From the NCBI GenBank assembly GCA_963844845.1, contig CAWJPW010000001.1:470218-534217 (forward strand): a stretch of DNA of 64,000 nucleotides, read 5' to 3'. A program made the translations under genes and the position numbers. A model generated the notes under the pieces. The model did no database searches. It saw only the letters and a list, made by a program, of their open reading frames with translations, and was not told the origin of the DNA. Of this stretch, positions 17,821 through 27,795 are shown piece by piece. The DNA is from CAWJPW01 sp963844845. Its GTDB lineage: Bacteria; Acidobacteriota; Thermoanaerobaculia; Thermoanaerobaculales; Sulfomarinibacteraceae. Position 1 is the first letter of the stretch, and each line of letters begins with the position of its first letter.

Positions 17821-19068
17821 CTACCACTTCCTGGGCATGTTGGCGACGACCCGGAAGGTGTCGCGGGCGATGAGGAGCTCCTCGTTGGTGGGAATGACGT
17901 GGGCGGCGAGGCGGGCGCCGTCACGGGAGATGAACCCGTGTGAGCCCGGCTCGAGCGCTCGGTTCCGATCGTCGTCCACCTCGAGGCCGAGCCAGTCCAA
18001 GCCCTCGCATACCCTCCTCCGCACCTCGGGCGAGTTCTCACCGATGCCGCCGGTGAACACCACTGCGTCGGCCCCGCCCATCTCGGCCAAGTAGGCGCCG
18101 ATATAGTGCTTGATGCGGTGGCAGAAGATGTCGATGGCAAGGCGCGCCCTGCGATCCTGGTTCTCGGCCTCCTCCTCCAGCAGCTCACGCATGTCACCGG
18201 TGAGACCCGACACGCCCAGGAGGCCTGACTGCTTGTTGAGGAGCGAGTCCACCTCCGTGAGGCCCATGCCCTCCTTGACCGCCAGGTACTCCACAAGCGA
18301 CGGGTCGATGTCCCCCGAACGAGTGCCCATGAGAAGCCCCTCCAGCGGCGTGAAGCCCATGGAGGTGTCAAGCGACCGCCCCTCCTTGATAGCGCACGCC
18401 GAGCAGCCGTTGCCCAGATGCAGGGTGATGATGTTGACCTGCTCGGGCTCGAGGTCGTAGAGCTGGCGATATCGATAGGCGATGTAACGGTGCGAGGTGC
18501 CGTGGAAACCGTAGCGCCGGATCTTGTAGCGCCGATAGTACTGGTAGGGGATCCCGTACAGGTACGAGACCTCGGGCATGGTTGAGTGGAACGAGGTGTC
18601 GAACACCGCAACCTGGGGAACTCCGTCGCCGAGGAGCTCGGTGGCGGCTCGGATTCCCTTGAGGTTGGCCGGGTTGTGCAGCGGCGCCAGGTCGATGCAG
18701 TCTTCAATTCCCTCGCGCACCTCTTCGTCGATCCGCACCGAGCGCCGAAAGTGCTCGCCGCCGTGCACTACGCGGTGGCCGACAGCGTGGATGTCGGCCA
18801 CCGAGGAAATGAGTTCGATCCTCGATTCGCTGGAGATGATCCAGCGCAGGATGCGGTCGATGGCGGCGCGCTGATCCCGGATCGGCTCGGCGTGCCGCTC
18901 CTTGCTCGCCCCCTCGGCCTGGAAGGTGATCAGCGCCTGGCTGCCGATACGCTCGATGAGCCCGGTGGCGAGGCGGCGGTCGGAGTCGGCGGCGATACGA
19001 TCCTGGTCCGTCTCGATGATCTGGAACTTCACCGTGGACGAGCCGCAGTTGAGCACCAGCACGTTCAT
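17821..19068 (-). CDS. ackA: acetate kinase
   Basis: Interconverts acetate plus ATP and acetyl phosphate plus ADP. The 415-residue ASKHA-fold enzyme starts with MNVLVLNCGSSTVKFQ and shows the catalytic-site segments GHRVVHGG, FDTSFH, RRYGFHGTSHRYIA, LHLGNGCSACAI, and DTSMGFTPLEGLLMGTRSGDIDP. The ATG at 19068 follows a GGAGG site; codons upstream are not part of the family. No phosphotransacetylase gene is adjacent. Upstream, TGACTTGAGTCA (19097-19108) is a short dyad that could be an operator. Confidence 0.96.
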   Translation of the reverse strand: MNVLVLNCGSSTVKFQIIETDQDRIAADSDRRLATGLIERIGSQALITFQAEGASKERHAEPIRDQRAAIDRILRWIISSESRIELISSVADIHAVGHRVVHGGEHFRRSVRIDEEVREGIEDCIDLAPLHNPANLKGIRAATELLGDGVPQVAVFDTSFHSTMPEVSYLYGIPYQYYRRYKIRRYGFHGTSHRYIAYRYRQLYDLEPEQVNIITLHLGNGCSACAIKEGRSLDTSMGFTPLEGLLMGTRSGDIDPSLVEYLAVKEGMGLTEVDSLLNKQSGLLGVSGLTGDMRELLEEEAENQDRRARLAIDIFCHRIKHYIGAYLAEMGGADAVVFTGGIGENSPEVRRRVCEGLDWLGLEVDDDRNRALEPGSHGFISRDGARLAAHVIPTNEELLIARDTFRVVANMPRKW

Positions 19069-19131
19069 GACCGCCTCCGATGCGGTGATTATTGCATGAC
19101 TTGAGTCACAGTCGAGACACGAGCTCTCCAA

Positions 19132-19776
19132 TCATTGCGGCTGTTGGGTCGCGTCGGTCCCGCCCATCGGAGCAGGCGGTGATTCCTCGAGCACCACACC
19201 ACAGGCAGTGTGTGCCGGCACCGCGCCCGACGATCTCTCCTCGCCGGTGCGGCCAGCATCGAGCACCACCGACCGGCCCACCACCGAGGCGGGGCCCGGA
19301 GTCACGGTGAACACCTTCGATTCGGTCTCGAGGCTGCCGCTACCGTCCTGGCCGACGTCGATTTCGCCAAGGTCGCCGGCGACGTGCTCGGGGCTCTGCT
19401 CGCCCTCGGCCAAGGCTTGGCCGTGGGGGTTGAAACGCTCGCCGACGGTTGCGAAGTCGGGTCCTGTGCACTCTCCGTTCTCGTGCAGGTGCAAGGAGTA
19501 GACCCCCGGCTGGAGGCCCGAGACCTGGGTCGAGACCTTCACGCCCTGCCCTGTCTCGGTGAAGGTCACAACACCGTTCGCCTCGCCCATCCCTTCACCA
19601 AACTGCAGTGCGGTGGCTGCGCTGCGTGGGTTCACCCGTCCCGCGGCCCCGGGCTCCTCCACCGAGGACACGGGGACCATCTGCTTGGCAACGTCCTGGT
19701 TCGGTCTGTTACAGCTCACTGCGGCGATCAAGGCTCCCGCGATCATCACGGCGGTGAGCTTGAAGCTTCGCGTCAT
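19132..19776 (-). CDS. SodC-like (Cu/Zn superoxide dismutase fold) lipoprotein with eroded metal site
   Basis: 214 residues with a lipoprotein-type signal (GALIAAVSC) and the SOD_Cu fold: VYSLHLHENGEC, RFNPHG, EHVAGDLGEI and the disulfide ACGVV. Copper ligands in HLHE and the Zn-site His-Asp of HVAGDLG remain. The bridging His before FNP is Arg, and the fourth copper His expected in VVHAG is missing (VVLDAG). It may therefore be inactive as a dismutase or bind metal differently. A good ribosome site (GAAGGAGGA) precedes the start. Confidence 0.8.
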   Translation of the reverse strand: MTRSFKLTAVMIAGALIAAVSCNRPNQDVAKQMVPVSSVEEPGAAGRVNPRSAATALQFGEGMGEANGVVTFTETGQGVKVSTQVSGLQPGVYSLHLHENGECTGPDFATVGERFNPHGQALAEGEQSPEHVAGDLGEIDVGQDGSGSLETESKVFTVTPGPASVVGRSVVLDAGRTGEERSSGAVPAHTACGVVLEESPPAPMGGTDATQQPQ

Positions 19777-20038
19777 GTCGTCCTCCTTCGCCGGAGGACA
19801 CGACGGCCCGCCGGCTATAGAGACGAACGACCCGTCGAACGCCTTTCTTCCGACACGACCTCCCGGGTGCGGGGCCGGTCAGCCGCGCGCCCGGGCTATC
19901 GCAGTAGACGGGCGTTTCCCGGTAGGCTATTGTGAACCCATCGCGGCCGGGCGGAGCTTCGCCTCGGCTGCCACGCGCAGACGATCGCGAGCCCGCGCCC
20001 GAACGCGGGAGGACAGAGCGTCGCGCCCATGGGGATCT

Positions 20039-22168
20039 ATGACACGCAAGATGCTCATCAACGCCCAGCGGGCGGAGGAGCTGCGAGTGGCCATCGTCGA
20101 GGGTGCTCTCCTCGACGAGTACCAGGTAGCGGTGGCTGAAGCAGGCCTCATCCGCGGGAACGTCTACCGAGGCGTGGTCGCCTCCCTGCACACCAGCCTG
20201 AATGCCGCCTTCATCGAGTTCGGAGAGGCACGGCACGGCTTTCTCAAGGCCGACGACGTGGTGCCCCAGGCGTACCACCGACCGGTCGAGGAGGGCAACC
20301 GCCATCCCCGAGTCGATCGTATCCTCGAACGGGGTCGGCCCGTCATCGTCCAGGTCACCAAGGACCCCTCCGGCGACAAGGGCGCGGGCCTCACCACCAA
20401 CATCAGCCTCGCAGGCCGCTACCTCGTGCTCATGCCGTTCTCGGACATGCGCGGAATCTCACGGAAGCTCGAGGACGAGGGTACGCGCCGCGATCTTCGC
20501 GAGCTGGTGGACAAGCTCGAGGTCTCTGACAGCTGCGGCTTCATCGTACGCACCGCTGCCCTCGACCAGAACAAGACCGCGCTGAACCGCGACCTCAACG
20601 CGCTGCAGCGGCTCTGGAAGCGGATCCGAACCGAGGCCACCCACGGCAGGGGCTCGCGCCTGCTGTACAGCGACCAGGACCTCATCATCCAGGCGGTACG
20701 TGACTACCTGGACAGCTCCATCGACGAGGTCCTGGTGGACGACGACGACGCCTTCGAGAAGGCCAAGGCCGCCATGCGCGCCTTCATGCCGCGCGCCAAG
20801 ACCAGGCTCATCCGCTACCGCGACCGCCTGCCCCTGTTCTCGCGCTTCCAGCTGGAGCCCCAGATCGAGGCGACCTTTCAGCGCACGGTGACCCTGCCCT
20901 CGGGCGGCTCCATCGTCATCGAGGGGACCGAGGCGCTCACAGCCATCGATGTCAACTCCGGCCGCTCGAAGGGCGGCTCGACCCAGGAGGAGACTGTCTA
21001 CCTCACCAACCTGGAGGCGGCAACCGAGGCGGCTCGCCAGCTGCGTCTGCGCGACATCGGCGGGCTCATCGTGGTGGACCTCATCGACATGCGCTCGAGC
21101 AAGCACCAGCGCCAGGTGGAGAAGACCGTGCGCGAGGCGGTGAAGGCCGATCGCGCACGGATCTCGGTGGGCCGTATCAGCGACAACGGCCTCCTGGAGA
21201 TCAACCGCCAGCGCCTCAAGACGCCGCTGGTGCTGCGCACCCACCGCATCTGCCCCACCTGCGGCGGCGGCGGCCGCATCCCCAGCCCCGAGACCGTCAG
21301 CCTGAACCTGATGCGACGCATCGAGGAGCGCGCCGCGGTGGGCCGCACCGGCGGCGTCCGCGTGCGCCTTCACCCGGAGCTGGCCGACGCCTTCCAGAAC
21401 CAGTACCGTCAGCACCTGGCCGCACTCGAACGCGAGTTCGAGATTCGCGTCGAGATCATCGCCGCCACCAACCTCCACCGCTCCGAGGAGGAGATTGAGT
21501 GGTTGGCGGCGCCCACGAGATCCGAGACGCCGGCTCCGGCCACGCCCGAGGCCGCCGCCGCCGTGCGCGTGGAGGACCTCACCACCGAGGGCGGTCGCGC
21601 CCGCACGGAACGCGGTGGCGACGGTGACAGGGGGGGCGGTGAGGCGGACGGCTCGGAGGGCGACACCGGCAAGCGCAAGCGCCGCCGCGGCGGTCGCCGC
21701 CGGCGCAAGAGCAGCGCCGAGACCGCCGTTGCCGAGGGCGCCGCTGCCGAGCAGGAGCCCACTGCGCCCCACGCCAACGCCGCCGAGCCCACCCCGGCCA
21801 GCCACGGCAGCGCCGACGAGCACGCCCACGGCGGCGACACCGCGGGGTCCAGCGGATCTGGGCCGAGCAAGCGCCGCCGCAGCGGCCGCCGCCGGCGCAA
21901 GAGCGGCGGCGAGGCCACTGATGCCGAGGGCGCCACCGCTGAACAGGCTTCCACCGCATCCGACGCCAACGCCGAGCCCGTCCCGGCGGGCCGTGGTGGC
22001 GCCGACGGCCAGCTCAACGGAGCCGACGCGGAGGGCGGAAGCGACTCGGCGCCGAGCAAGCGGCGGCGGCGCCGCCGCCGCTCACCCCGGAAGAAGAACT
22101 CCGGCGAAGAGGGCGGTGGTGGTGGCACGGACAACGCCGGCGGTGGTGGCGACAGCGGACAGGAGTGA
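20039..22168 (+). CDS. ribonuclease E/G family endoribonuclease
   Basis: RNA-processing endonuclease of 709 residues. The N-terminal S1 region (GNVYRGVVASLHTSLNAAFIEFG) is followed by the RNase H/DNase I-like catalytic core, with Asp residues in TAIDVNSGRSKGG and VVDLIDMRSSKHQRQVE, and the zinc-link CPTCGGGGR. The C-terminal 180 residues are low-complexity: three arginine-rich blocks of the KRRRSGRRRRKSGGE kind separated by Ala/Glu/Gly spacers, likely RNA-binding. The ATG at 20039 begins MTRKMLINA, the typical family start. Confidence 0.95.
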   Translation: MTRKMLINAQRAEELRVAIVEGALLDEYQVAVAEAGLIRGNVYRGVVASLHTSLNAAFIEFGEARHGFLKADDVVPQAYHRPVEEGNRHPRVDRILERGRPVIVQVTKDPSGDKGAGLTTNISLAGRYLVLMPFSDMRGISRKLEDEGTRRDLRELVDKLEVSDSCGFIVRTAALDQNKTALNRDLNALQRLWKRIRTEATHGRGSRLLYSDQDLIIQAVRDYLDSSIDEVLVDDDDAFEKAKAAMRAFMPRAKTRLIRYRDRLPLFSRFQLEPQIEATFQRTVTLPSGGSIVIEGTEALTAIDVNSGRSKGGSTQEETVYLTNLEAATEAARQLRLRDIGGLIVVDLIDMRSSKHQRQVEKTVREAVKADRARISVGRISDNGLLEINRQRLKTPLVLRTHRICPTCGGGGRIPSPETVSLNLMRRIEERAAVGRTGGVRVRLHPELADAFQNQYRQHLAALEREFEIRVEIIAATNLHRSEEEIEWLAAPTRSETPAPATPEAAAAVRVEDLTTEGGRARTERGGDGDRGGGEADGSEGDTGKRKRRRGGRRRRKSSAETAVAEGAAAEQEPTAPHANAAEPTPASHGSADEHAHGGDTAGSSGSGPSKRRRSGRRRRKSGGEATDAEGATAEQASTASDANAEPVPAGRGGADGQLNGADAEGGSDSAPSKRRRRRRRSPRKKNSGEEGGGGGTDNAGGGGDSGQE

Positions 22169-22255
22169 CGATCCCTGGACGACGCTAGGCGGTGCCCGCA
22201 TCGCTGCAATCGCGGTCACAGCACACAATCTCCGAGGCTTACTAACAAGAAGAAT

Positions 22256-22275
22256 GCCCGCCGTTGGAGGCGGGC
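22256..22275 (-). terminator. probable intrinsic terminator of the TPR/esterase transcript
   Basis: On the minus strand GCCCGCC, a 6-nt loop and GGCGGGC are followed by ATTCTTCTTG. It lies about 155 nt past the stop of the TPR gene. The region 22169-22429 contains no gene. Confidence 0.5.
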
Positions 22276-22429
22276 AGCGACACAGTCGAACCGTCGCACA
22301 CCGCAGCGTTGTTACAGGCGTCGTGGCTGCGTGTCGTGTGCCGACGCCATAGGCCGACGTTACGACCACCGCCGGCCGTTGTCAACAGGCGGAGTGCGAG
22401 ACCCTGACCCCTCCCACCCTGATGGTGAC

Positions 22430-23185
22430 TCAGCGCACAGATTGCCTCGGCGACGGACCGCGGAACCGCGTGGTGATCTCCTCGCGCAGACCGTCCGGTT
22501 CGTGGCCACCCAGGCGGACACCCTCGTCGAGCTCCTGCAGGGCCGCTTCGGGCTCTCCCAGGCGCAGGGCGCACACCGCCAGGTTGACGTGCACCGACCC
22601 GGTTTTGGGACTGGCCTCGAGCTCGCGGCGGAACTCGTCCCTGGCCTCTTCCACCCGATTCAAGTGCAGCAACGCCACACCCCGGCGAAAGCACAACCCG
22701 GCAGGCAAGCCGGCAGGGCTGAAGCCCTCCATGTGGGCATCCTTCGTGAGCTCCTTGCCCGGCTGGAAGCGCCGCCAGTCCTTCTCGGCCATGCAGGCCG
22801 CCCCGTCGAAGGACGCCATCATGTCCCAGAACGACTTCTGGGTTTCCTGCAGCCGCAAAGTCGCATCCTGCTGGGCGTCGAGCACGCGCACGGCGCGCTC
22901 CCGGTAGAGGCGCTCGGCTACCTCCAGCCCGTCGGCCACACCCCGCCAGTCACCGAGCCTCTCCGCCACCAGGGCGAGGCCGTCGATGGCCTCGGGCAGG
23001 CTTGGATCGAGCCTGGCCGCTTCGGCGAAGAGCTCTTGCGATCGCTTCAGATGCTCGGACGCGAGCTGTCGCATCCCCCTTTTCACAAGGTGCTGGGCAC
23101 GCTGGGCCCCGTCGTCCGCGGCGTTGGCCAGCGGGGCGGCGAGAAGCGCGCCCGCCACCGTCAGAATCAGTAGCTTTGTTTTCAT
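22430..23185 (-). CDS. exported TPR-repeat protein
   Basis: 251 residues with a clear Sec signal peptide (LILTVAGALLAAPLANA) and two TPR clusters. The first is SQELFAEAARLDPSLPEAIDGLALVAERLGDW and the second covers GVALLHLNRVEEARDEFRRELEASP to the C-terminus. Between them is a Cys-containing segment (DGAACMAEKDWRR...GLCFRRG). No enzyme motif is seen; probably a periplasmic scaffold. Its start overlaps the stop of the upstream esterase gene by four bases, so the two are coupled. Confidence 0.8.
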   Translation of the reverse strand: MKTKLLILTVAGALLAAPLANAADDGAQRAQHLVKRGMRQLASEHLKRSQELFAEAARLDPSLPEAIDGLALVAERLGDWRGVADGLEVAERLYRERAVRVLDAQQDATLRLQETQKSFWDMMASFDGAACMAEKDWRRFQPGKELTKDAHMEGFSPAGLPAGLCFRRGVALLHLNRVEEARDEFRRELEASPKTGSVHVNLAVCALRLGEPEAALQELDEGVRLGGHEPDGLREEITTRFRGPSPRQSVR

Positions 23186-24387
23186 GAACTCCCCCCCGGC
23201 GTCGCCTGGGCCGTGCCGACCTCGGCCACGAAGCGCGCCGCTCGTACGAGCACCTCGCGGGTGACCGAGTGCCCACCCGCGTAGTGGAAGATCTCGGCCG
23301 AGATCCCGTGGCCGCCGAGAAAGGACTTCGCCGCATCGGCCTCAGAGGCAGATACCGCTCGATCCTCGGGCGAGGCGCAAAGCAGCACCTTCACCCTCCC
23401 CGCAGCCGCTTTCAGCGTCTCGGTAGACAGCTCGTCAGGCTCCACCCACCCGCCGATCACCACCGCTCCGGCGAAGGCCTCCGGGTGATCAAGAGCGAGC
23501 TGCAGGGCGAGGTGCGCGCCCTGGGAGAAGCCCATCACCACCGCCCGGTCGTCGGTCACTCCCCCCTCAGCGCGCACCACCTTCACCGCCCGCAGCACGT
23601 ACGCCTCCGCCTCCCGGCGAGACTCCGGTTGCGGCCGGCGCCCGTCCTCTTCGGTGAGGAACCAGGCGTGGCCGACGGCCCGGGCTCCCGGGGTCGCATA
23701 CGGGCCCTCGGGGGCCACCATGACGAAGGGCTGAGAGATCCCGGCGCGTTGAAACAGCCCTACGAACTCCTCAGCGCTGGCGCCCCAGCCATGCAGGCCC
23801 ACCAGCAGGGGCGCAGGCGCCGCCGACGAGGTCGCCGCCACGACCCGCACCGTGGCCTCTACCGTCGCCGGAACCATCAGGCCCTCGCCGGCGCGGCGGT
23901 CGGCCTCGGCCCTCTGCGACTCGAGGAGGTGCAGGAGCGCGGTGAACGTCGGCGTGCCACGCACCCCCGCGAAATCCGGGTCCCGGCGCAGCTGCGCCAG
24001 ATCGCTGAAGCCCGCGCCCCAGGCCGCGGCAACGAACTCCGCGGCCTGCTGCGGTCGTCCCAGCCGGCCGTAGCAGCACGCGAGGTTGTAAAGCGCCACC
24101 GAGTCGCCCGGCATCTGCCGCAGCAGAGCTACCCACGCTCGGGCGGCCTTCACCCAGTTACCAGCGGTGTGCGCCTCCATCGCCTTCTGGCGCAGCTCCT
24201 GGGGCGCCATCCCGGGGATCAGGTCACGCGCGTGCAGCTGCGCCAGGTCGGCGGGCAACGCCTCGGGCGGCGGCCCAGCCACGCCGGCAACGGCCGCAGC
24301 GAGCACCACACCAGTCAGAGCAAGTATCAGAGCACCCTGTCCCCATCTCCTCACTGCAGCCTCCCGAGGGCGGTCGCCCATCTTCAT
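23182..24387 (-). CDS. alpha/beta-hydrolase (phospholipase/carboxylesterase type) with TPR-like N-terminal region
   Basis: 401 residues. After a membrane/signal segment (ALILALTGVVLAAAVAGVAG), a TPR-like region (DSVALYNLACCYGRLGRPQQAAEF) leads into a serine hydrolase domain. The oxyanion region is LLVGLHGWGAS, the nucleophile elbow GFSQGAHLAL and the catalytic His is in YAGGHSVTREV; an Asp in CASPEDRAVSASEA is the likely third residue. It resembles the esterase/dienelactone hydrolase-like group. Substrate unknown. It is divergent from ppc and coupled to the downstream TPR gene. Confidence 0.85.
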   Translation of the reverse strand: MKMGDRPREAAVRRWGQGALILALTGVVLAAAVAGVAGPPPEALPADLAQLHARDLIPGMAPQELRQKAMEAHTAGNWVKAARAWVALLRQMPGDSVALYNLACCYGRLGRPQQAAEFVAAAWGAGFSDLAQLRRDPDFAGVRGTPTFTALLHLLESQRAEADRRAGEGLMVPATVEATVRVVAATSSAAPAPLLVGLHGWGASAEEFVGLFQRAGISQPFVMVAPEGPYATPGARAVGHAWFLTEEDGRRPQPESRREAEAYVLRAVKVVRAEGGVTDDRAVVMGFSQGAHLALQLALDHPEAFAGAVVIGGWVEPDELSTETLKAAAGRVKVLLCASPEDRAVSASEADAAKSFLGGHGISAEIFHYAGGHSVTREVLVRAARFVAEVGTAQATPGGSS

Positions 24388-24478
24388 TACGTCCGCCGAT
24401 GCCGACGGTTGCCGCCGGGACGGATTGAGCGCCCCCTCCGGTAGGTTAAACCACCTGAAACGCCAAGGAGGCCTGTCG

Positions 24479-27208
24479 ATGGGTGAGCCGGGACGCACGC
24501 CAAACTTCGCCCCCAAGGACGAACCGCTGCGCCGCGACGTCGGATTCCTCGGCGAGCTGCTCGGCGAGGTTCTGGTGGAGCAGGGCGGTCGAGCCCTGTT
24601 CGACCGCGAGGAGGCCGCGAGAATGGCCGCGCGGCGGCGGCGTGCCGGCGAGCCCGGCGCCTGGACCGACCTGGAGGCGGTACTGCGGGGCCTGCCGGCG
24701 GCCGAGGCGGCCGAGGTCGTCCGCGCCTTCTCCGGCTACTTCGCGGTGGTGAACATGGCCGAGCGCGTCCACCGCGTCCGGCGCCGGCGGGACTACCTGC
24801 GCGACCCCACGCTGCCACAGCCTGGCAGCCTCGGGGCGGTGGTGCAGTGCCTCGCCGCCGACGGCGTCCCCTTCGAGCACGTGCGCCAGGTCCTCGCCGG
24901 GCTCCGCATCGAGCCGGTACTCACCGCCCATCCCACCGAGGCGACACGACGCACGATCCTCAACCAGGAGCAGCGCATCGCCCGACTCCTCGTCGACCGC
25001 ATCGAGCAGCCGGAGATGACTCCGCACGAGGCGGCGACCAACCGTGCCCGCCTACGCCAAGAGATCACCCTCATGTGGCAGAGCGCCGAGCGGCCGGCAC
25101 GGCGACCCAGCGTCGCCGACGAGGTGGAGCATGTGCTCTTCTTCCTCACCGACGTGGTCTACCGCGTGGTGCCGCCGCTCTACGAGGCCCTCGCAGAGGC
25201 GCTCGTCGACGCCTACGGCGATGAGGCGGGCGTCAACCTGCCCTGTCCGATACTGCGCTTCGGCTCGTGGGTCGGAGGCGACATGGACGGCAACCCGAAC
25301 GTCGGCCCCGATACGATCCGCGCCACCCTTGGCCGCCAGCGCCATCTCATCCTCGGGCTCTACCTCGCCGAGATCGACGCACTCGCTGCCCACCTCAGCC
25401 AGTCGCCGACGCGCGTCCCGGTGGACCCCGCCGTGGAGGAGCGCTGCCGACACCACGCCGAGCTGATGCCGGAGCTGGCGGCAACCATCTCCGAGCGCCT
25501 ACGCTCCATGCCCTACCGGCTGCTGCTCCGCCTGATGGCGGCTCGCCTCCGGGCAACCCTGAACGAGCAGCCCGCAGGATTCGCCTCGCCCGGCGAGCTG
25601 CTCGGGGACCTCGAGCTCATCGCCGCCAGTCTGCGCGCCCACCGCGGTCGTCACGCCGGGCTCGCGCTGGTGGAGCGCCTGCAGCGACGAGTGGCCACCT
25701 TCGGCTTCCACCTGGCAACCCTCGACGTTCGCCAGGACGCGCTCGTGCACCGCCGGGTGATGGGACATCTGGTGGGCGACACCGAGTTCGAGGCGCGCCC
25801 CGCCGGGGAGCGGGCGCGACGGCTCGACGCAGCTATTGCCGGCGGAGTGCCCCTCGCGCAGCAGACCGGGGACACCGAGGCCGACCGGGCGCTCGAGGTC
25901 ATGCGGGCCATCAGCGACGGCCTGGCCCGCTACGGCGCCGACGCCATGGGGCCGTTCGTCGTGTCCATGACGCGAGGCCCCGACGACGCCCTGGCGGTGC
26001 TCTACCTGGCGCACGCCGCCGGCCTACACGATTCCGGGAACCGGGTGCCACTCGACGTGGTGCCTCTGTTCGAGACGGTCGATGACCTCCGCTCGGCGGG
26101 AGACACGATCTCGACCCTGTTGGGCAATGCCACCTACCGGGAGCACGTGCGTCACCGCGGCGACCACCAGTTGGTCATGATCGGGTACTCGGACTCCGGC
26201 AAGAACGACGGCCTGCTGGCGTCACGCTGGGCGCTCTACCGCGCCCAGGCCGACCTGGCGGAGGCCACCCGCGACGCCGCCGTGGGCCTCACGGTCTTCC
26301 ACGGCCGCGGCGGCACCGTCAGCCGCGGCGGCAGCAAGCCCCGCGAAGCGATCCTGGCCGAGCCCCCCGGGGCGGTGCAGGGACGACTGCGGGTCACCGA
26401 GCAGGGTGAGATCATCCACGCCAAGTTTGGCCTCCGTGGCATCGCGGAGCGCACCCTCGAGCTCATGCTCGGGGCCGTGCTCGAGGTCGAGGCCCGCGCG
26501 GACGCCCTCCCGCAACCACGACCGCAGTGGACCGAGGCGATGGCTGCAGCGGCGGAAGCGGGCCGACGGACCTTCCGCGCGCTGGTCTACGAGCATCCCG
26601 ACTTCATCCCCTACTTCCGTGCCGCCACGCCCATCGACGTGATCGAGCGCCTCAAGATCGCGTCCCGCCCGTCGGCGCGACGCTCGGGTGAGGGGCTCGA
26701 AAATCTCCGCGCCATTCCCTGGGTCTTCGCCTGGACCCAGAGCCGCCACCTCCTGCCGGGCTGGTACGGGGTCGGGTCGGGACTCGCCGAGTCCCTCGAG
26801 CGCTTCGGCACCGAGCGGCTCGGTGAGATGGCCCGCGAGTGGCCCTTCTTCCAGGTGCTCCTGGGCGACGTGGAGATGGTCCTCGCCAAGGCCGACCTCG
26901 GCATCGCCGAGCGCTACGCCGAGCTCGCCGGCGCCGCCGGCGAGACGATCTTCCCACTCATCCGACGGGAGTTCGAGCGCACCCGCGATCTGGTGCTGAG
27001 CCTCACCGGTGCCGCCGAGCTGCTCGACCGCGAGCCCAGCCTGCAGCGCTCGATTCGCCTGCGCAATCCCTACGTCGACCCCATGAGCCTGGTGCAGCTC
27101 GACCTGCTCACGCGATGGCGGGAGGGTGGCCGCAACGACGCCGAGCTGGAGGACGCCCTCGCCGTCACCGTTCGCGGCATCGCCCGCGGGCTGCAGAATA
27201 CCGGGTGA
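24479..27208 (+). CDS. ppc: phosphoenolpyruvate carboxylase
   Basis: Anaplerotic enzyme forming oxaloacetate from PEP and bicarbonate. At 909 residues it has normal length. Active-site blocks are all present: VLTAHPTEATRRT (catalytic His), SWVGGDMDGNPNV, GYSDSGKNDGLLAS, and the mobile loop FHGRGGTVSRGG. The C-terminus (IARGLQNTG) matches the family end, so it is complete. AAGGAGG lies eight bases before the ATG. The structured repeat array A begins about 115 bp after its stop, in the same orientation. Confidence 0.97.
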   Translation: MGEPGRTPNFAPKDEPLRRDVGFLGELLGEVLVEQGGRALFDREEAARMAARRRRAGEPGAWTDLEAVLRGLPAAEAAEVVRAFSGYFAVVNMAERVHRVRRRRDYLRDPTLPQPGSLGAVVQCLAADGVPFEHVRQVLAGLRIEPVLTAHPTEATRRTILNQEQRIARLLVDRIEQPEMTPHEAATNRARLRQEITLMWQSAERPARRPSVADEVEHVLFFLTDVVYRVVPPLYEALAEALVDAYGDEAGVNLPCPILRFGSWVGGDMDGNPNVGPDTIRATLGRQRHLILGLYLAEIDALAAHLSQSPTRVPVDPAVEERCRHHAELMPELAATISERLRSMPYRLLLRLMAARLRATLNEQPAGFASPGELLGDLELIAASLRAHRGRHAGLALVERLQRRVATFGFHLATLDVRQDALVHRRVMGHLVGDTEFEARPAGERARRLDAAIAGGVPLAQQTGDTEADRALEVMRAISDGLARYGADAMGPFVVSMTRGPDDALAVLYLAHAAGLHDSGNRVPLDVVPLFETVDDLRSAGDTISTLLGNATYREHVRHRGDHQLVMIGYSDSGKNDGLLASRWALYRAQADLAEATRDAAVGLTVFHGRGGTVSRGGSKPREAILAEPPGAVQGRLRVTEQGEIIHAKFGLRGIAERTLELMLGAVLEVEARADALPQPRPQWTEAMAAAAEAGRRTFRALVYEHPDFIPYFRAATPIDVIERLKIASRPSARRSGEGLENLRAIPWVFAWTQSRHLLPGWYGVGSGLAESLERFGTERLGEMAREWPFFQVLLGDVEMVLAKADLGIAERYAELAGAAGETIFPLIRREFERTRDLVLSLTGAAELLDREPSLQRSIRLRNPYVDPMSLVQLDLLTRWREGGRNDAELEDALAVTVRGIARGLQNTG

Positions 27209-27324
27209 GGCTGCGCCCGACGGCACCACGAAGACAGGAGACGCTCCCCCCGAACCACCCCGCCACGCCCAGGGGCGCGGGATCCGCGAGGCTCCCGGCC
27301 CCCGCTCCCTGCCGAAGTGGTTGC

Positions 27325-27656
27325 GGATGCTGCGGAGACCGGCTCCCGGGCGGCGACCGGGGCGCCGCCCGTCGGCGCGTACGCGAAGGGGGCAAGGGCA
27401 GAAGCTGCCCAGCGGCAACGCGGCCCCCTTCGCGCCCTGCGCCGAGTCGCCTACCTGGGCCGTGAGTGCCCCCCCGGACACTGTTTCCGCGATCGCGCTC
27501 CAGACGAGGAGGCACTTCAGGAAAAGTGTTCGGGACGGCACGTCCACCGGAGGATCTGTGCTCCGGGGCGGTGGTGATCCCGTCAGGGCACGCCGCCGTG
27601 CCGACAGACGCGGCCGGGGCGTGGCCGGGTGACCGCGAAGCGGCCGGCGTGCACCG
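27325..27656 (+). repeat. hairpin-rich repeat array A (short copy)
   Basis: About 330 bp that share order and sequence with parts of arrays B and C. In sequence there is a GATGCT...CCGGCTCCCGGGCGG leader, a long stem CGCGAAGGGGGC (27382-27393) pairing with GCCCCCTTCGCG (27423-27434), an inner hairpin GGGCAG-AAG-CTGCCC, the linker GCCGAGTCGCCT, the 60-bp palindromic core, and CCGGAGGATCTGTGCTCCGG. It ends in a CCGCGAAGCGG hairpin. Open frames across it are not conserved. The gap 27657-27795 holds nothing recognisable. Confidence 0.85.
27474..27533 (+). repeat. 60-bp palindromic core, copy A
   Basis: Arms CCGGACACTGTTTCC and GGAAAAGTGTTCGG enclose GCGATCGC and CGAGGAGG segments. One arm base differs from the consensus (TTCGG for TCCGG). 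Confidence 0.85.
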
Positions 27657-27795
27657 GCGGCTGGTAGACCACCCGGTCGGGACAACGTGGCAGCTTTCAG
27701 TACGCACGCCAGACACCCTCTGGCGGCGATCCGTAGACACCTTCGAGATGCGATCGCAGACAATTGCCGGGTGCGGAGGAGCGTGTGCGGGGCGG

